Shown one piece after another: positions 45,239 through 57,645 of a stretch of 64,000 bases of DNA (its first letter is position 1; each line of letters starts with the position of its first letter). Under the pieces are notes generated by a model. It was given only the letters and a program-made list of their open reading frames with translations, was not told the DNA's origin and ran no database searches. This stretch comes from Drechslera avenae (lineage: Eukaryota; Ascomycota; Dothideomycetes; Pleosporales; Pleosporaceae): the NCBI GenBank assembly GCA_034640345.1, contig JAXRVH010000028.1, positions 66,297 to 130,296 on the forward strand. The letters are read 5' to 3'. The translations under genes and the position numbers were made by a program.

Positions 45239-47533
45239 ATGGCGACGCTCAAGTTCGCGCCCTGGCTGAGTGACGTTGACGTGCAGTTCTACGCCGCCCT
45301 CGCACACATCAAGATCAACCATGATAAGCTCGACGACTCGGCGCGCAAGGTCCTCGGTCTGTACGAGGTGCGCCCCAGCGAGCACTCGTCGCGCTCCATG
45401 CGCGTCCAGATACATCCAAATGCCCTCACATCAGACGAGTACGGCATACGAACTTGGTGGCCTGAGCTGCGGTTGACAATTCTTACAGGACACCTCCTAA
45501 TTTCTGCCGTGCTGAAGGTATCATCAAGAACTGCAACACCATAGAAGACTACAAGAACCTCGACCGCGCCGCTATCCTTGAGCGATGCGCCCAGACAGTA
45601 CGCTCGAATGTGTCTGCTAAGTCGAAAGCCTGCTAATTGCACCAGATATGGGATGCGATCCACGACGGCTCCATATACGAATGCCCCTCGCTCCTCTCCT
45701 CCTTTACAGCCATCATCTTCGCCAACCTCAAAAAGTACAAGTTCACCTATCACTTTGGCTTTCCCGCCATCCAGTCGGACCCGCCTTGGAAGCAAGTGGG
45801 CGAAGCGACGAGGTTGCAAGCTAGGGAAACTACTTATCTCGTAGACGCGGTGCAAACGTGGAGATACAGCTCAGATGTGCGCCAAAGAGGCTTCTTCCTG
45901 GCGAAGCGCATCCGAGGCGGCGGTGACGCAGAAGAGCGGCCAAAGACGCCAGTCTCGCCGCTAGAGGAGTTTGGCTACACCTGGACTATCGGCAGGCTCG
46001 AGGCATATGAGAAAGGCTTCTTCGACAGGGTGGACAGTCAGGATCGCTTCATCTGCTTTGCGGATCCCTCGACGTACGACACGAACCCCGGTTGGCCACT
46101 TCGCAACCTGCTCATTCTCATGCGACATCGATGGCACCTGAACGATGCTCAGATCATGTGCTATCGTGACACGCATACGCGACGCGACCAGCCAAATTCT
46201 TTGATCTTGCAACTCCACGCCGACCCTGTACCCGAACCCGCGCCCATGTCACCCATGTCGGAACGATCGGATCGGCCACAGACACCAAAGCTACCGAAAG
46301 TTACGGGTTGGGAACGGACAGAGGCAGGCAAGCTCACATCTCGCAACGTTGACCTGTCGGAGTACATGGATGAAAGGAAACTGGCTGATCAGGCTGTGGA
46401 TCTCAACCTCAAGCTCATCAAGTGGCGTATCGCTCCTACCATTGATCTGGACGTTATCAAAAACTGCAAGTGCTTGCTGCTTGGAGCGGGCACCCTGGGC
46501 ACATATGTCTCGCGGACGCTCATGGGATGGGGCGTGAGAAAGATTACATTCATCGACAATGCCACTGTCAGCTTCTCGAACCCAGTGCGACAGCCACTAT
46601 TCAACTTCAAAGACTGCTTGCAGGGCGGTGCCAAGAAGGCGGAACGTGCGGCTGAAGCGCTGGAGGAGATATACCCAGGTGTGGATGCAACTGGGCATGT
46701 AATGGAAGTTCCTATGCTGGGCCACCCAATGACCGACGCCGCGAGGACGAAGCTCGAATTCGAAAAGCTACAGCAGCTAATCAGCGAACATGACGCCATA
46801 TTCTTGCTCATGGATACGCGAGAAAGCAGATGGCTGCCGACCGTCATGGGCAAAGCTCACGGCAAGATTGTCCTCAACGCCGCGCTGGGCTTTGACACCT
46901 ACGTCGTCATGCGCCACGGCTTAAAAGCCACACAAGACGGTGAAGTAGAGCTAGGATGCTACTTTTGTAACGACGTTGTTGCACCCGCAGACGTAAGCCA
47001 CCATACACCCTCTCTCCCTTTAAATTCATACCTAATCGTCTCTCAAACAGTCCCTCAGCAACGCCACCCTCGACCAACAATGCACTGTAACCCGGCCCGG
47101 CGTCGCGCCCCTCGCCTCCAGCCTTTTAGTTGAGCTTTTGATGTCCATCCTCCAACATCCACACAAAGCCCGCGCTCCACCCCCTTCCCACCAACCAAAA
47201 CCCACGCCATCATCCCACCCTGCCCTTCCCCCGCCATTTCAACATCCCCTAGGCATAATACCGCACACCATTCGTGGCTACCTGTCCACTTTTTCAAACT
47301 TGCAGGTTGAAGGCAAGCCCTACGATTGCTGCTCCGCGTGTAGTGATCGTGTGCTGGAAGAGTATAACAAGGATCCTTGGGCCTTCGTGACGAGGGCGCT
47401 GAATGAGAGGGGGTGGGTCGAGGAAATGAGTGGGTTGAAGGAGGTACAGAGACGCGCGGACGAGGCGGCCGAGGATTTAGATTGGGACGAGGGCGATGAG
47501 GGTGGGTTGGATGAGGAAGGGGAGTTGCTGTGA
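45239..47533 (+). CDS. ATG7: Ubiquitin-like modifier-activating enzyme Atg7
   Basis: Four exons (45239-45438, 45489-45597, 45646-46992, 47051-47533) give 712 residues. The N-terminal Atg7 domain (FAPWLSDVDVQFYAALAH; GWPLRNLLIL) is followed by the E1-type adenylation domain with GAGTLG (383-388), FIDNATVSFSNPVRQPLF and MDTRESRWLPT. The catalytic Cys563 lies in DQQCTVTRPG. The C-terminus contains GIIPHTIRGYLSTFSNL and an acidic tail. Atg7 activates Atg8 and Atg12 for autophagosome formation. A Pro-rich insert (about 585-610) between the catalytic Cys region and GIIPHTIRG is typical in place but rich in Pro/His here. Confidence 0.95.
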
Positions 47534-50058
47534 CGGGTGTGGTTGCGGTGGAGGTGGGTTGGGTGGGAGAAGGGAAATGGGTGGAAACGATGGCCATGGG
47601 CTTGGAGAGTTTGACTGTAGAAATTTAATTCATTCAAATATTTATTACTTGATGAAAACATCAATATATACTACTAGTATCATGATTGAGCTGGCACCAG
47701 AAAGGCTTCTCTTTGGTATGACTTCTCGCGTGTCGCTCCAGGTGCTCAATCTAGTATTTTTTTTTTCTTGGAAGATAACGTGTATCACTGCTTTTGAAAA
47801 TTTGGGCATATATGCAGAAGATACGTAGTAATAAACTACAGAGAAGTAGAAAAGTAAAATCATGTACACTACGCAGATGACCGCTCAGCCCATCTTGGAT
47901 ACAAAGTCCGTTTCAGAGAAAAGAACATGGGATCTTCTTTAATCTTTCTTTACAGAGAGGTAACTAAAGGTCAGAGAGAGAGATGGGGGGAGAGACTAGA
48001 GATATTACAAAACAGGAGAAGGGGGTTTTAAAAACCACGCAGACAACCTCCGTGTCATGAGTTTTGTGTTGACGTTCTTTTGCAGACAAGAATGGAACTT
48101 TTTCACTGCCACTTTAGTAGGTATTCGCAACAATGATATAGTGATAGCATGGGAACACGTAAACTACATTTTTGACTTCTTGTATCAACAAGGATATATT
48201 TTGATAAGTCGGTTCAAGGTTAAGTTTGAATATTTTCCAAGCCCCAGTAGAGCGGTACATCACAAACGCTCCTAACAATTTTGGACACAAAGCAGGATGG
48301 GTAGGTATAATAGAGAACGAAAGACAAGGGATGATAACAGAAAACCTGAAAAATTCAAACAAACACATTGACGGCAGGAGAGGAGTCAGAAGAACAAGAT
48401 CATTTGTGTTTCATGCTGCGATATAGAAGGTAAGCAGAGAAGCGGCTCATCTGTTTCCTTTAACCTCGATTTTGGGAGTGTTTTTATTGTCTTTGAAAGT
48501 CAAGAAACTGGAGAGCTATCAACGAGAACTTTACAATCTTTTCAAGAAATTGGAGGGAGCATAGGCGGGATTTCGATAGAATTTAGTAATTACAACGATC
48601 TTGGTGTGGGTAAGAGAAGAGGAGAACTAGTCAAACTCAACGACCTTTTATAGACAACAAAGCTACTAAGAGTAAACAGTAGAGCGGTTTGACCAACATA
48701 TCGCAAAATAAGAAGCAGGTTTTGTTAGAGCAAGAGACCGCCAAATTCATGATGTCTCCTAGGTTTTCATTTTAGAGAATAGCAAGAACAGCGATATACA
48801 GATGAGATGCATAAGCTGGAATTATCATACAGCCGTACCAAGAAACTAGGCCCATTATGCAAATGACATCAGCTACACCCATCCGTTTCAATTGGGGAAT
48901 ATTGTGTTATAAAACCATCTTTACAAATGCTATAGACTTGTACAATAGCAGCAGATTTTAAGAATAATCGGGGAGACATTGCGTCCTCTTTGGTACCTTT
49001 TGGGAAGAAAAGGGACACCGCATTTCATGGGGTTTGGCATGTTTTGATGCATTTGACCAGTAGTTTTGGTAGATGTAACAAAGGAGTAAGCATTTAGGAA
49101 ACCAAGAAGAGGGCACCTTGTACGCACGAGTCTAGTAGCGCTAACGTATTCCTCGAAATTATCGCATTCCAGACGCAAAGCACCGGGCATTACACATATC
49201 AAAAACAGCCCGCTTTTTTTTGCAAATAAAAGAGAAGAAGAGGGAAAACCCACATCTGCGATTCGTCGATATCCTTTGGATAGATATATGGAAGACATAG
49301 CTAAGCACTACGCACGTTTCCAGAATTATCACATGTTTAAATTGAGTTTATTTTTGGAAATACCAAAGACTATACTCATACTTTTATTCTCAATAATCTC
49401 TTTTTAGAAAAGCAGCGAAAACCGTAGACATAGATGTGTGCGCGTGTGTTTTGATATAGAAAAACTTTCAGGTATGTGATGAAGAAGAAAGAGTAAGAAA
49501 GAAAGTAGTTTTTATATATACTCTGTTGGCGGACATGAAGAGATTGCGCATAGTCTAGGCAAAATTATCAGGATGCGACATGGGTGTTTTTATCCTGTTT
49601 TAATGATAACACCGCACGGAAACACATAGATGTGTGCGTTTAGACTTTCGAGTAGACGAAGAGAGCCGGAAACAACTATGGGTCTTCTACCTGCCTGTCT
49701 TGAGAAAAGCCACAAAAACAAGCATGATCATCCGGAAAGTTTGTTTTAATAATATAGAAGAACCTTGAAAGTATATTAAGAAGAGCTTGGGGAGCAGGAA
49801 GCTTTTATACTTTCCCCTAGGATGAGTCAAGAGCATTGGTGCTTCCACATGGATATTTTTGCACAACTACATGAGCGGGCCATGCTTGTTTTTTTGGGAG
49901 GCAAAGGCTGCAGAGTCAGGCATATGTGCCGAGCACCTTTTTTTTTTGAAAAGGAAAGTAGAGATAGGTAAGTAGATTCCATGTATGGACGCTAGTTGAA
50001 CTTGGCGGACATGGAGGAGAGCACACCATGTGGGTATATAAACCACCTACATTAGGCC
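47534..50058. other. 2.5-kb gene-free region between ATG7 and the acyl-CoA ligase
   Basis: AT- and purine-rich on the plus strand, with long runs of GA-rich text. The longest frame (48930-49298, minus) has no domain. The 15-base word acatagatgtgtgcg occurs at 49428-49442 and 49624-49638. No tRNA or other RNA is recognised. Part may be a long 3' UTR of the flanking convergent genes. Confidence 0.4.
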
Positions 50059-52064
50059 CTACAGCTTACTGCCTGCTTGGCGCCTCTTCTCCTTCTCTCG
50101 GTCTCTCAGCAGCCGTCTAAGGATCTTGCCTGATGGCGACTTGGGTATCTCCTCTATGAACTCGACACCACCGCCAAGCCACTTGTACTGTGCCTTGTGC
50201 TGTTCGACATACTTTTTGATATCGCGAGCGATGAGGCGGTCATTCTCCTCTAGCCCAACAGATGAAGACTTGACGATAAAAGCCTTTGGAGCTTCTCCAG
50301 ATTTCTCGTGCGGAACCTGGATCACAGCGCAGTCTTTGACCGAGGGGTGGGACAAGAGATGAGCTTCGAGCTCTGCCGGTGCAACTTGAAATCCCTGTTT
50401 GATGATCAACACATGCTTCCTAATGAGACGTGCGAGCACTGACCTTAACCTTGATAAGTTCTTTTATACGGTCGACGATAAAGAGGTGCTCATGGCCCGA
50501 AGACGCCTTTTTGAAAAGAGCCTCATCCCCGGTGCGTAGCCATCCATCTTGGAATGTCTCCGCGTTAGCCTTGTCATTATTGTGATAGCCTAAAACGACA
50601 GAGGGCGATTTGATCAGTAGTTCGCCGGGCTGGTCGTAGCCAGTAATCTCTTCCCCCTCGGCTGTCACAAGTTTGCATTCAACGCCACAGATCAGAGATC
50701 CAACAGAGCCGATCCATATATCATCGGCAGCAGTCGAAGTGGCGCAAGGGCTTGTCTCAGTAAGGCCATATACCTGTCGGAGCTTCCATGATGGAAACAT
50801 CTTCTGCAACTCCATCATAGGTTCAATTCCTAAAGGCGCTGAGCCTGAAAGGGCCGTCCACACCGAGCTGAGATCGTACTTTTCAAGGATAGCTTTATTG
50901 TTAATCATCTGAAGGAAGATGGGGGGTGCCTTGAAAGTCAGTTTGGGCAGGCAATCATCGAACCGACGCACATACCAATTGGAGCGTATTGATCTCGTAG
51001 TCTTGTATCACCTGTAGCATCGTTTCAAAGTCGTACTTGGGCATGACTATAGTGCCGTCGCCACGATAGGCGTTGAGGTGACTGATAGCAACCAAGCCAG
51101 CAATATGAGCCATAGGCAGGAGACCGAGGGCATTTTCGATATAATCTGATTGATTGCGCACGTCGTTGATAATAGTGTCACGATATACTTTTTCAAAAGT
51201 CGAAACTTGCACTGTTTGTGGTTAAAGTAGCTCAGAGGTAAGCCCTAGGCAGACTTACGTGTGTTGGCAATGACGTTTCTGTGTGAGATCATGACTCCTT
51301 TCTAGTTGCGGAATCAGCATGGTAGTTCTCTGTATCAAGGAGAGGCGCTAGCTACCGGTAGACCGGAGGTACCACTCGAATAGCAGAGATATGCAGTCCT
51401 ATTGGCGCCATGTCCAGGCTCCCAATTCAATGGCGGCAGGCGGTCGAGCTTGGAGCCCTCACGGATGAAGTGGTCAACCGTCTTGAGACCTTCTGGAGTA
51501 CCCCTTCCAGCAAACTTTTCCGGTACCTCCAGTATGTATATGCGATTCTCAGGAATACCGCTATTCCTAGCCGCAACGCGTGCTGTTTCCAGCAAAGTAA
51601 CACAGGTGAAGAGGGCCTTGGCACCAGAGCTCTTCAGCTGGTATTCGAGCTCAGAGGCGTTGTTCGCAGCATTGGCCGGTGTATGGATGCCACCCAGACG
51701 AGTAGTGGCCCATGCTAGTGGAACCGTGTCAATCTGGCAAATGTCAATACCAGAACCAGTACGAGCCTTCTGCCAATATACCCACAGTGTTTACAGAGAA
51801 GACGGCGATGACTTTGTCCCACTCGGACCCCTTGTTCGGGTCAAAGTCAAGCTCCTTGGCCAGGCCCCGTGCGAGGTAGTCAACACGCTCTTGGACCTCC
51901 AAGGCCGTGTATGTCTTGCCAGTCAATCCACACGTGAACGGATTGCGAGAGTAACCGAGCGGATGGCGGCCATAGAGGTCGTTCAGGATAAACTCGCTGA
52001 TCGGGATCGAGTCGGGTGGGTCAAAAGGAAGCTTCGGCACCCATGAGGGAGGATAGAAAGGCAT
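50059..52064 (-). CDS. Peroxisomal acyl-CoA / 4-coumarate-CoA ligase-like enzyme
   Basis: Six exons (52064-51786, 51733-51356, 51301-51259, 51211-50976, 50929-50444, 50394-50059) give 585 residues ending in SKL, a perfect PTS1 peroxisomal signal. ANL-superfamily motifs appear in order: YSSGTSGLPKGVMISH (A3, crossing an intron after residue 219), YGLTETSP (A5), DGWLRTGD (A7), VDRIKELIKVKGFQVAP (A8, crossing an intron) and PKSPSGKILRR (A10). The enzyme should activate a carboxylic acid to its CoA thioester through an acyl-adenylate. Substrate (hydroxycinnamate, medium-chain fatty acid, or a secondary-metabolite precursor) is not decided by sequence. The first intron uses a weaker gtgggt donor. 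Confidence 0.92.
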
Positions 52065-52833
52065 GTTAAGTATTTTTTTTCTTTTGCTAGCGGTACGTTA
52101 GCTATATGTTGCCCTGTGTTGAGGCGTAGATGCATACGACTATGGAGCTCTGAGTGGAAGCAATGTAGGAGGCATGGTGACAAAGCGGCTCAGTCGGGAT
52201 TTAACGCTATGTCGCGTCCTCGCACTGGCGTGAGCATATCCAGACGCGCCGATTGACGCGGACAAAGGTCTTAGCAGACCGTATAGCCGGCATTGCGGGC
52301 AACCGTGAAGTGTGGGGAAGCTGCTGCGGAGCCGCGGTCGGTCCGAAATTGGCTAGGCTGGACCCATCGGCACTAAAAGCCAACCTTCACGGATAACCCA
52401 TCTCGGACCTTTGCATCCATATCACAAGGGTCACAATGACTGCCGCTTTTTTTCTTTTCCCAAAGGACTGGAATTGAGTATTGGATGAGTATTGGATTCT
52501 GTGGTGCTTGCCATGAGTCCACTTGCTCTTGCCGTATCGTGCGGCACGTGCAACCATAGGCAATGGCGTTTCTTGCTGATAGCCCCGTTCGTTCTCTCTC
52601 ACTACCTCACCCAAGTGAGAGATACTCAATAGCCTCAAATGCTGCCCCGCATTTTTTTCATTCTCTATTGTCGTCTTATTCTTGCTCGTTTCCTATTGTA
52701 CTCCCTCAGTGGATATCAAAGGTCCTTCTTTTCCCATACCTCATTCCCGTAATAGACTTTGCTCACTTCTACTATTACTATACTCAATCCTGCACCAATT
52801 CGAACTGCCCATTGATTGTCCAAACCCGTCGAA
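52065..52833. promoter_or_regulatory. Divergent intergenic region, acyl-CoA ligase / AlkB-like gene
   Basis: About 770 bp between two divergent starts, with a pyrimidine-rich stretch (about 52580-52800) before the plus-strand gene that fits a 5' UTR. No separate gene is supported. Confidence 0.45.
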
Positions 52834-55821
52834 ATGGCGCCTTCAAAGCGCAACTTTGACGATGCAGCCGCATGGGAAGCTGTACCAGCCACCAAGCGCC
52901 CCAGAGTCATTCAAGAGTCGGAGCAGAGCGGACTGCTGAACATTCAAGGAAATTTCGAATCACTTGCCTCGCAACGTCCGAAGCGAGAGAGAAAACGTCC
53001 CGAAAGGTACTCAGATACACTGCCTCAGCCCTCTTTCAAGAAACAAACAGCAACCCCAAAGACGATACCAAAACGCTCGTTGAAACAACCAGCAACCACT
53101 GTCAAGCATAAAAAGCTTCTATCAGGAGCGCAGAGGAATTCGAAAATAGTCAGTCGCAAGGTTCCGCTGGACGGCCTGCTATCCGGCATGTCGCCCGATC
53201 AAAAACAAGAGCATAAAGAGGATGGGAGCGATCTGTCATCGCCGCCATCTTCTTTGCCTCCAAGTCCGGTTAGTAATTTGGGAATTTCTCAAAATTAGGC
53301 CTAATGCATGTCATAGATCATTGCCTTTGCTAATGCACAAACTCTTCCGCTGGACGGACCAAGTCAATGTGCTCAGAACGTGCCATCGCCTATACCAGCA
53401 TCTAGCCAGGATTTCATCACACCAAAGAGCTCGCAGACAGATTCCACCAAGCCCCAGACGCCTAAATCACGCTTCTGCCAGCCTCAGACACCCGAGGACA
53501 ATCTACGCAAGCCCCCGCAACCATCACATACGGATTGCGAGACATTGTCACTGCAACAGGCATACCCGACCCCTAATTCGGAACCCTATCGAGACCTGCA
53601 AGTCGCGCATGAGAAGTCTAGTTTGGTACTTGATGGAGATCTCACACTCTGTCAAGACTCGTATCAAACACAACCTACCCAACTTTTGGCTTCCCCTACT
53701 GTTCCACTGGCAACAGCATACGCACATTCAGACGCGACAACCGAGTGTGAGACTACGGAATCCCTGCCATTCGAACCACTCTCTTGGAAGGAAGAGGACC
53801 AGCAGTACCTCCAAGCTATAGCTGAGCAACTCGTTGCCCAGGGCAACGTTGGACAGGATAAGCCGGAGCCAATTGGAGAGCCAGAAGTTTGGGCAGAAGG
53901 ACGACAAGAGCTCTGTGAAACATTGCACTACTACCGTGGTTACCAAAGCGCCTGTTATGCGACCGGAGGTTTTGTGCGGGGCTTCATGTTCGACAAAGTT
54001 GCTCACGACCGTGACTATATCGACAGTAATGTCATCATCTCACGAGCGGGCGGTGGTCTTACAAAAGACAAAGACTCTGGAGAGATGAAAGCTGGGAGAG
54101 ACCAGAAAGAAGACTCTGTGGCTGCAGGTTTGAGGAATTGCATGCTCAGCCGCAACCCGGTTGTCGTGATCACCGGGGTCGATAATCCGCATATTCCATC
54201 AAAGCCACCTCACCAATACTGCGTATTAGACCACTTCAAGCCTACACATATCTGGTCTGAAAAGAGTGAAGGTAGTCAGATGGTGCGATACCGGTTTGAA
54301 AAGCTCAACACGAGGAAAGATTCTTGGTGGCGAGCGAAGGATAGCCCGGATGTTGCCACACTTGGTTCACTACCACCTCCGGTTGAGAAGCAATGTGGGA
54401 CATGTGGCTTTGTCTCTCAACAGGTCTACCTCAATGGATGGATGTGCCTACACTCGACTTGTACATCATTCTGGAAGGTCTCCATACTGACACCTGGTCC
54501 AGGAAACAGCACCTCTTTGCAAGAGCCCAACGAAGCGTCTCTGATCTATGATCCCCGCTTTCTCAAGCAGAAGACGCCATGGTTCAACGACGACCGCGAC
54601 TACCCGCTCGTATCTAACACTGCCGAGCTATCAGCGCACTCCCGACCGGGTGAGGACACATCCACCGCGTTCTGGTCTGGTATTGTTTGTCCCAAATGCG
54701 GACGCTGTATCTCCCGCCTCAACTGGACGAATTGGGAGTGTCCCAACACTACTTGTGACTACGTTAGATCACCGCCACACGCTCTGGTCCCCGCTCTTTC
54801 TCTCCGTGACCCACTATGGCCGGTGACAAGCGCAGAAATGCTTTCCAGAGATACGTTCTCGCCTCTAATCGACCTCAATGTATCTTCCAGTCATGGCTAT
54901 CGCATCAACCGATTCAACCTCCCCGGGATCGACGGCTTCATAACGCACATGATCGCCAACAAGACTATACTAGAAGAAGAACAAGGCCCAGACGCCATGT
55001 TTGAAGAGCTTCAGGAGACTGACATTGGACTAGCGCGTCGGTCCATGCCTAATGGCCAGCTGAAAGGACCCAACTACTGCCGCCACTTTGCAGTAAACTA
55101 CGGCATGCCCTACAAGTTCATCGCAGCAACGGAATCCCGCTCCTTTGGCGGAGCTGGCTGGCCCATAACAAGCACGCGCAGTCGGTTAAACTGGGCCGCC
55201 AGACTGCTCTTATCACAACAAACCGGCAAGAGCATGGACGACGTGTCCGAAGAGTGGAACAAGGACGAATTCAACGAAGTCCTCGCACTAGGCTACTTCC
55301 AGGGCCAAAAAATAAACTATCACGACGACGGTGAATTCGGTCTCGGGCCCACCATTGCAACATTGAGCCTCGGTGCACCAGGTACAATGCGCATCCGCAT
55401 GAAGGCTCGACACTACCATGGCGTTTCCTCTGGCGCGGGCCTATACGACGACGCGCCGCCTATACCAGGTTCTCAAAATTACGACAAACGTCTCGCTCTA
55501 CAACCTGCACTCGATGCTCTCAAGCAGTCAGACACCAAAGCGTACAACGCAAGGCGCAAGCAGATCCCAAGGGAACTAGGGCTCAACAGTAGAGGTCAGG
55601 CAAAAGATGTACTCACCATGCAATTGGGCCATGGCGACATTGTTGTCATGCACGGTGCTGATGTGCAAAAGTACTATGAGCATGCCGTCGAGCATACGGG
55701 GAGTTTGAGATTCGCGCTTACGTGTCGGTTTATTGACGCTGAGTCGCTCGGGGCCGAGGATAAGCCGGCGTATGAAGTGGAGCCGGACAGGCAGGGTTAT
55801 GATGGGTTGAGGCTTCTATGA
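52834..55821 (+). CDS. Large AlkB-like 2OG-Fe(II) dioxygenase with zinc-ribbon-like clusters
   Basis: Two exons (52834-53268, 53317-55821) give 979 residues. The first 330 residues are disordered, Ser/Pro/Lys-rich, with basic stretches (RPKRERKRPERY) suited to nuclear import and DNA binding. Two cysteine clusters follow: CGTCG...C...C at about 505-527 and CPKCGRC...C...C at about 603-628, each like a small zinc ribbon. The C-terminal AlkB-type domain has the HxD pair His814/Asp816 in NYHDDGEFGLGP, distal His934, and R943-x5-R949 in RFALTCR, the AlkB signature for 2-oxoglutarate binding. It may repair alkylated bases or demethylate nucleic acid. The start is the first ATG; the in-frame codon upstream is TTG. 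Confidence 0.88.
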
Positions 55822-56041
55822 GATGAGCGTACGATCAGGTTAGGAGAAGGGGGTATTGATATTTCAATGGAACAGGTACAAGGAGGATCTAGTCAACTCT
55901 TTCGGGTCGAGGGAGGGTTGGAATTATTTTTTTCCGATAGTTGGAACCTATCTCAAGAGGAGACTATCATATTATAACTTTTTGGGAGGGAAGGACCTCT
56001 CCATGCAAAGTCGTTAACGTCAATCATTTCCCATACAAGAC

Positions 56042-57404
56042 TCACACATCCTGCTTCCACTCTTTGTTAAACGCACGTCCAATAACCATTCTCCTCACCT
56101 CGCTCGTCCCAGCACCAATCTCGTAGAGTTTCGCATCCCTCAATATCCGACCCACAGGCACCTCGTTCATATACCCCATGCCGCCCATCAACTGCACCGC
56201 ATCGGCCGCCACCTCGCTCGCCCGCTCCGCCGCATACAATATCGCGCCCGCGCAATCCTGAGTCTTGATGTTGGGACTCGCATGCGACTCGTCCACGGCA
56301 CGCGCTACACTATAAGTAAACGCCTGCGAAGCACGGAACTTTGTGTACATGTCTGCGAGTTTGCCCTGCACGAGTTGGTTATGGGCAATGGGCGTGCCAA
56401 ACTGCTTTCTCTGGTGTGTATACGGCAGGACGTTGTCGAGGGAGGCTTGCATGAGGCCGAGGGGGCCGGCGGAGAGGACCAGGCGCTCGAGATCGAGGCC
56501 TTCCATGAGGACGCGGACGCCGCGGTTTACCTCGCCCAGGACGTTTTCCGTGGGTACGAAGACGTTTTCAAAGACGAGTTCGCCCGTGTTGGAGCCGCGC
56601 ATGCCGAGTTTGTCCAGCTTGTTCGCAACGCTGAAGCCGTCGGTGGCGGTGTCGACGATGAAGGCTGTGATGCCTTTGCTGGCTGCCGAGGGCTCGGTTT
56701 TCGCGTAGACGACTATGGTGTGAGCGTCTGGTCCCTGTTTTTTTTAGCCCGTTAGATCAAGCATTTTGCCTCCTCCCCAAGCATAGGTAAGAAAACGGAT
56801 GGAGACGTACGTTTGTAATCCACATCTTGGTGCCATTGAGCACATACCCGCCATCAACCTTCTTAGCAGTCGTCTTCATGCTGACAACGTCACTCCCTGC
56901 ACTATGCTCGCTCATAGCCAACCCCCCAATCCTCTCGCCACTGATCAAGCCAGGCAGATACTTTGCCTTTTGCGAGGCATTGCCGTTCAACACGAGCTGG
57001 TTGACACACAATTGGCTATGCGCCGCATAACTCAGTCCTATGCTGCCACTCGCCCGTGACAGCTCCTCCATGACAACACAATGTGCCTGGTATCCCATTC
57101 CTAGCCCGCCAAACTCCTCGTCGGCGGTTATTCCGAGGAAGCCGGCCTCGCCAAACTTCTGCCACATGTCGTTGGGGAATTCATTTTGTTTGTCGGTGCG
57201 TGCGGCGATTTCCTCGGGTATCTCGCGTCGGGCAAAGTCGCGGACCGAGTCGCGCAGTTCGTCGAGGTCGGACTGCGTGGGGGGCGTGAAATTTGCAGGG
57301 TGTTTTGTTGATGCGTAGCGCTGGGTGGTGGTGAGGATGGTCGTGGGGCGGGTTGTGATTTGGCGGATGCTGCGTGGAAAGAGGCGGGAGGCAAGAGACG
57401 CCAT
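56042..57404 (-). CDS. IVD: Isovaleryl-CoA dehydrogenase, mitochondrial
   Basis: Two exons (57404-56811, 56734-56042; 76-bp intron) give 428 residues. An Arg/Thr-rich N-terminus (MASLASRLFPRSIRQITT) fits a mitochondrial presequence. Acyl-CoA dehydrogenase marks include GFLGITADEEFGGLGMGY, LAMSEHSAGSDVVSMKTTA and the C-terminal QLMGGMGYMNEVPVGRILRD. The likely catalytic base Glu281 sits in GLDLERLVLSAGPLGLM, the helix position used by isovaleryl-CoA dehydrogenases rather than the C-terminal site of other family members. It oxidises isovaleryl-CoA in leucine breakdown. It starts a run of catabolic genes. Confidence 0.92.
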
Positions 57405-57645
57405 TGTCGTATGTGTCTTACTCGGGGGGCGGGGATGGATGTGGAGATTCTGAGAAAAGGTGGGAGCAGTTGTTCATGGCATATCTTCGAACAGAAACAA
57501 TATAGCCTCGGTTTGCGACGGCTGAAGAACCGAGGCGCCTAAAACGCGGGGAGGCTAGTAGTATCCGGGGAAGGAAGACAGCAAGATGTATTCGGCTCTG
57601 AGCATCTAACACGCACCCCTGCTGTATATCCAAGGTCGTACAGCT

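Noticed and set aside
48930..49298. 122-codon minus-strand frame in the 2.5-kb gap
   Set aside because: Isolated, no domain, no splice partners, unremarkable start context.
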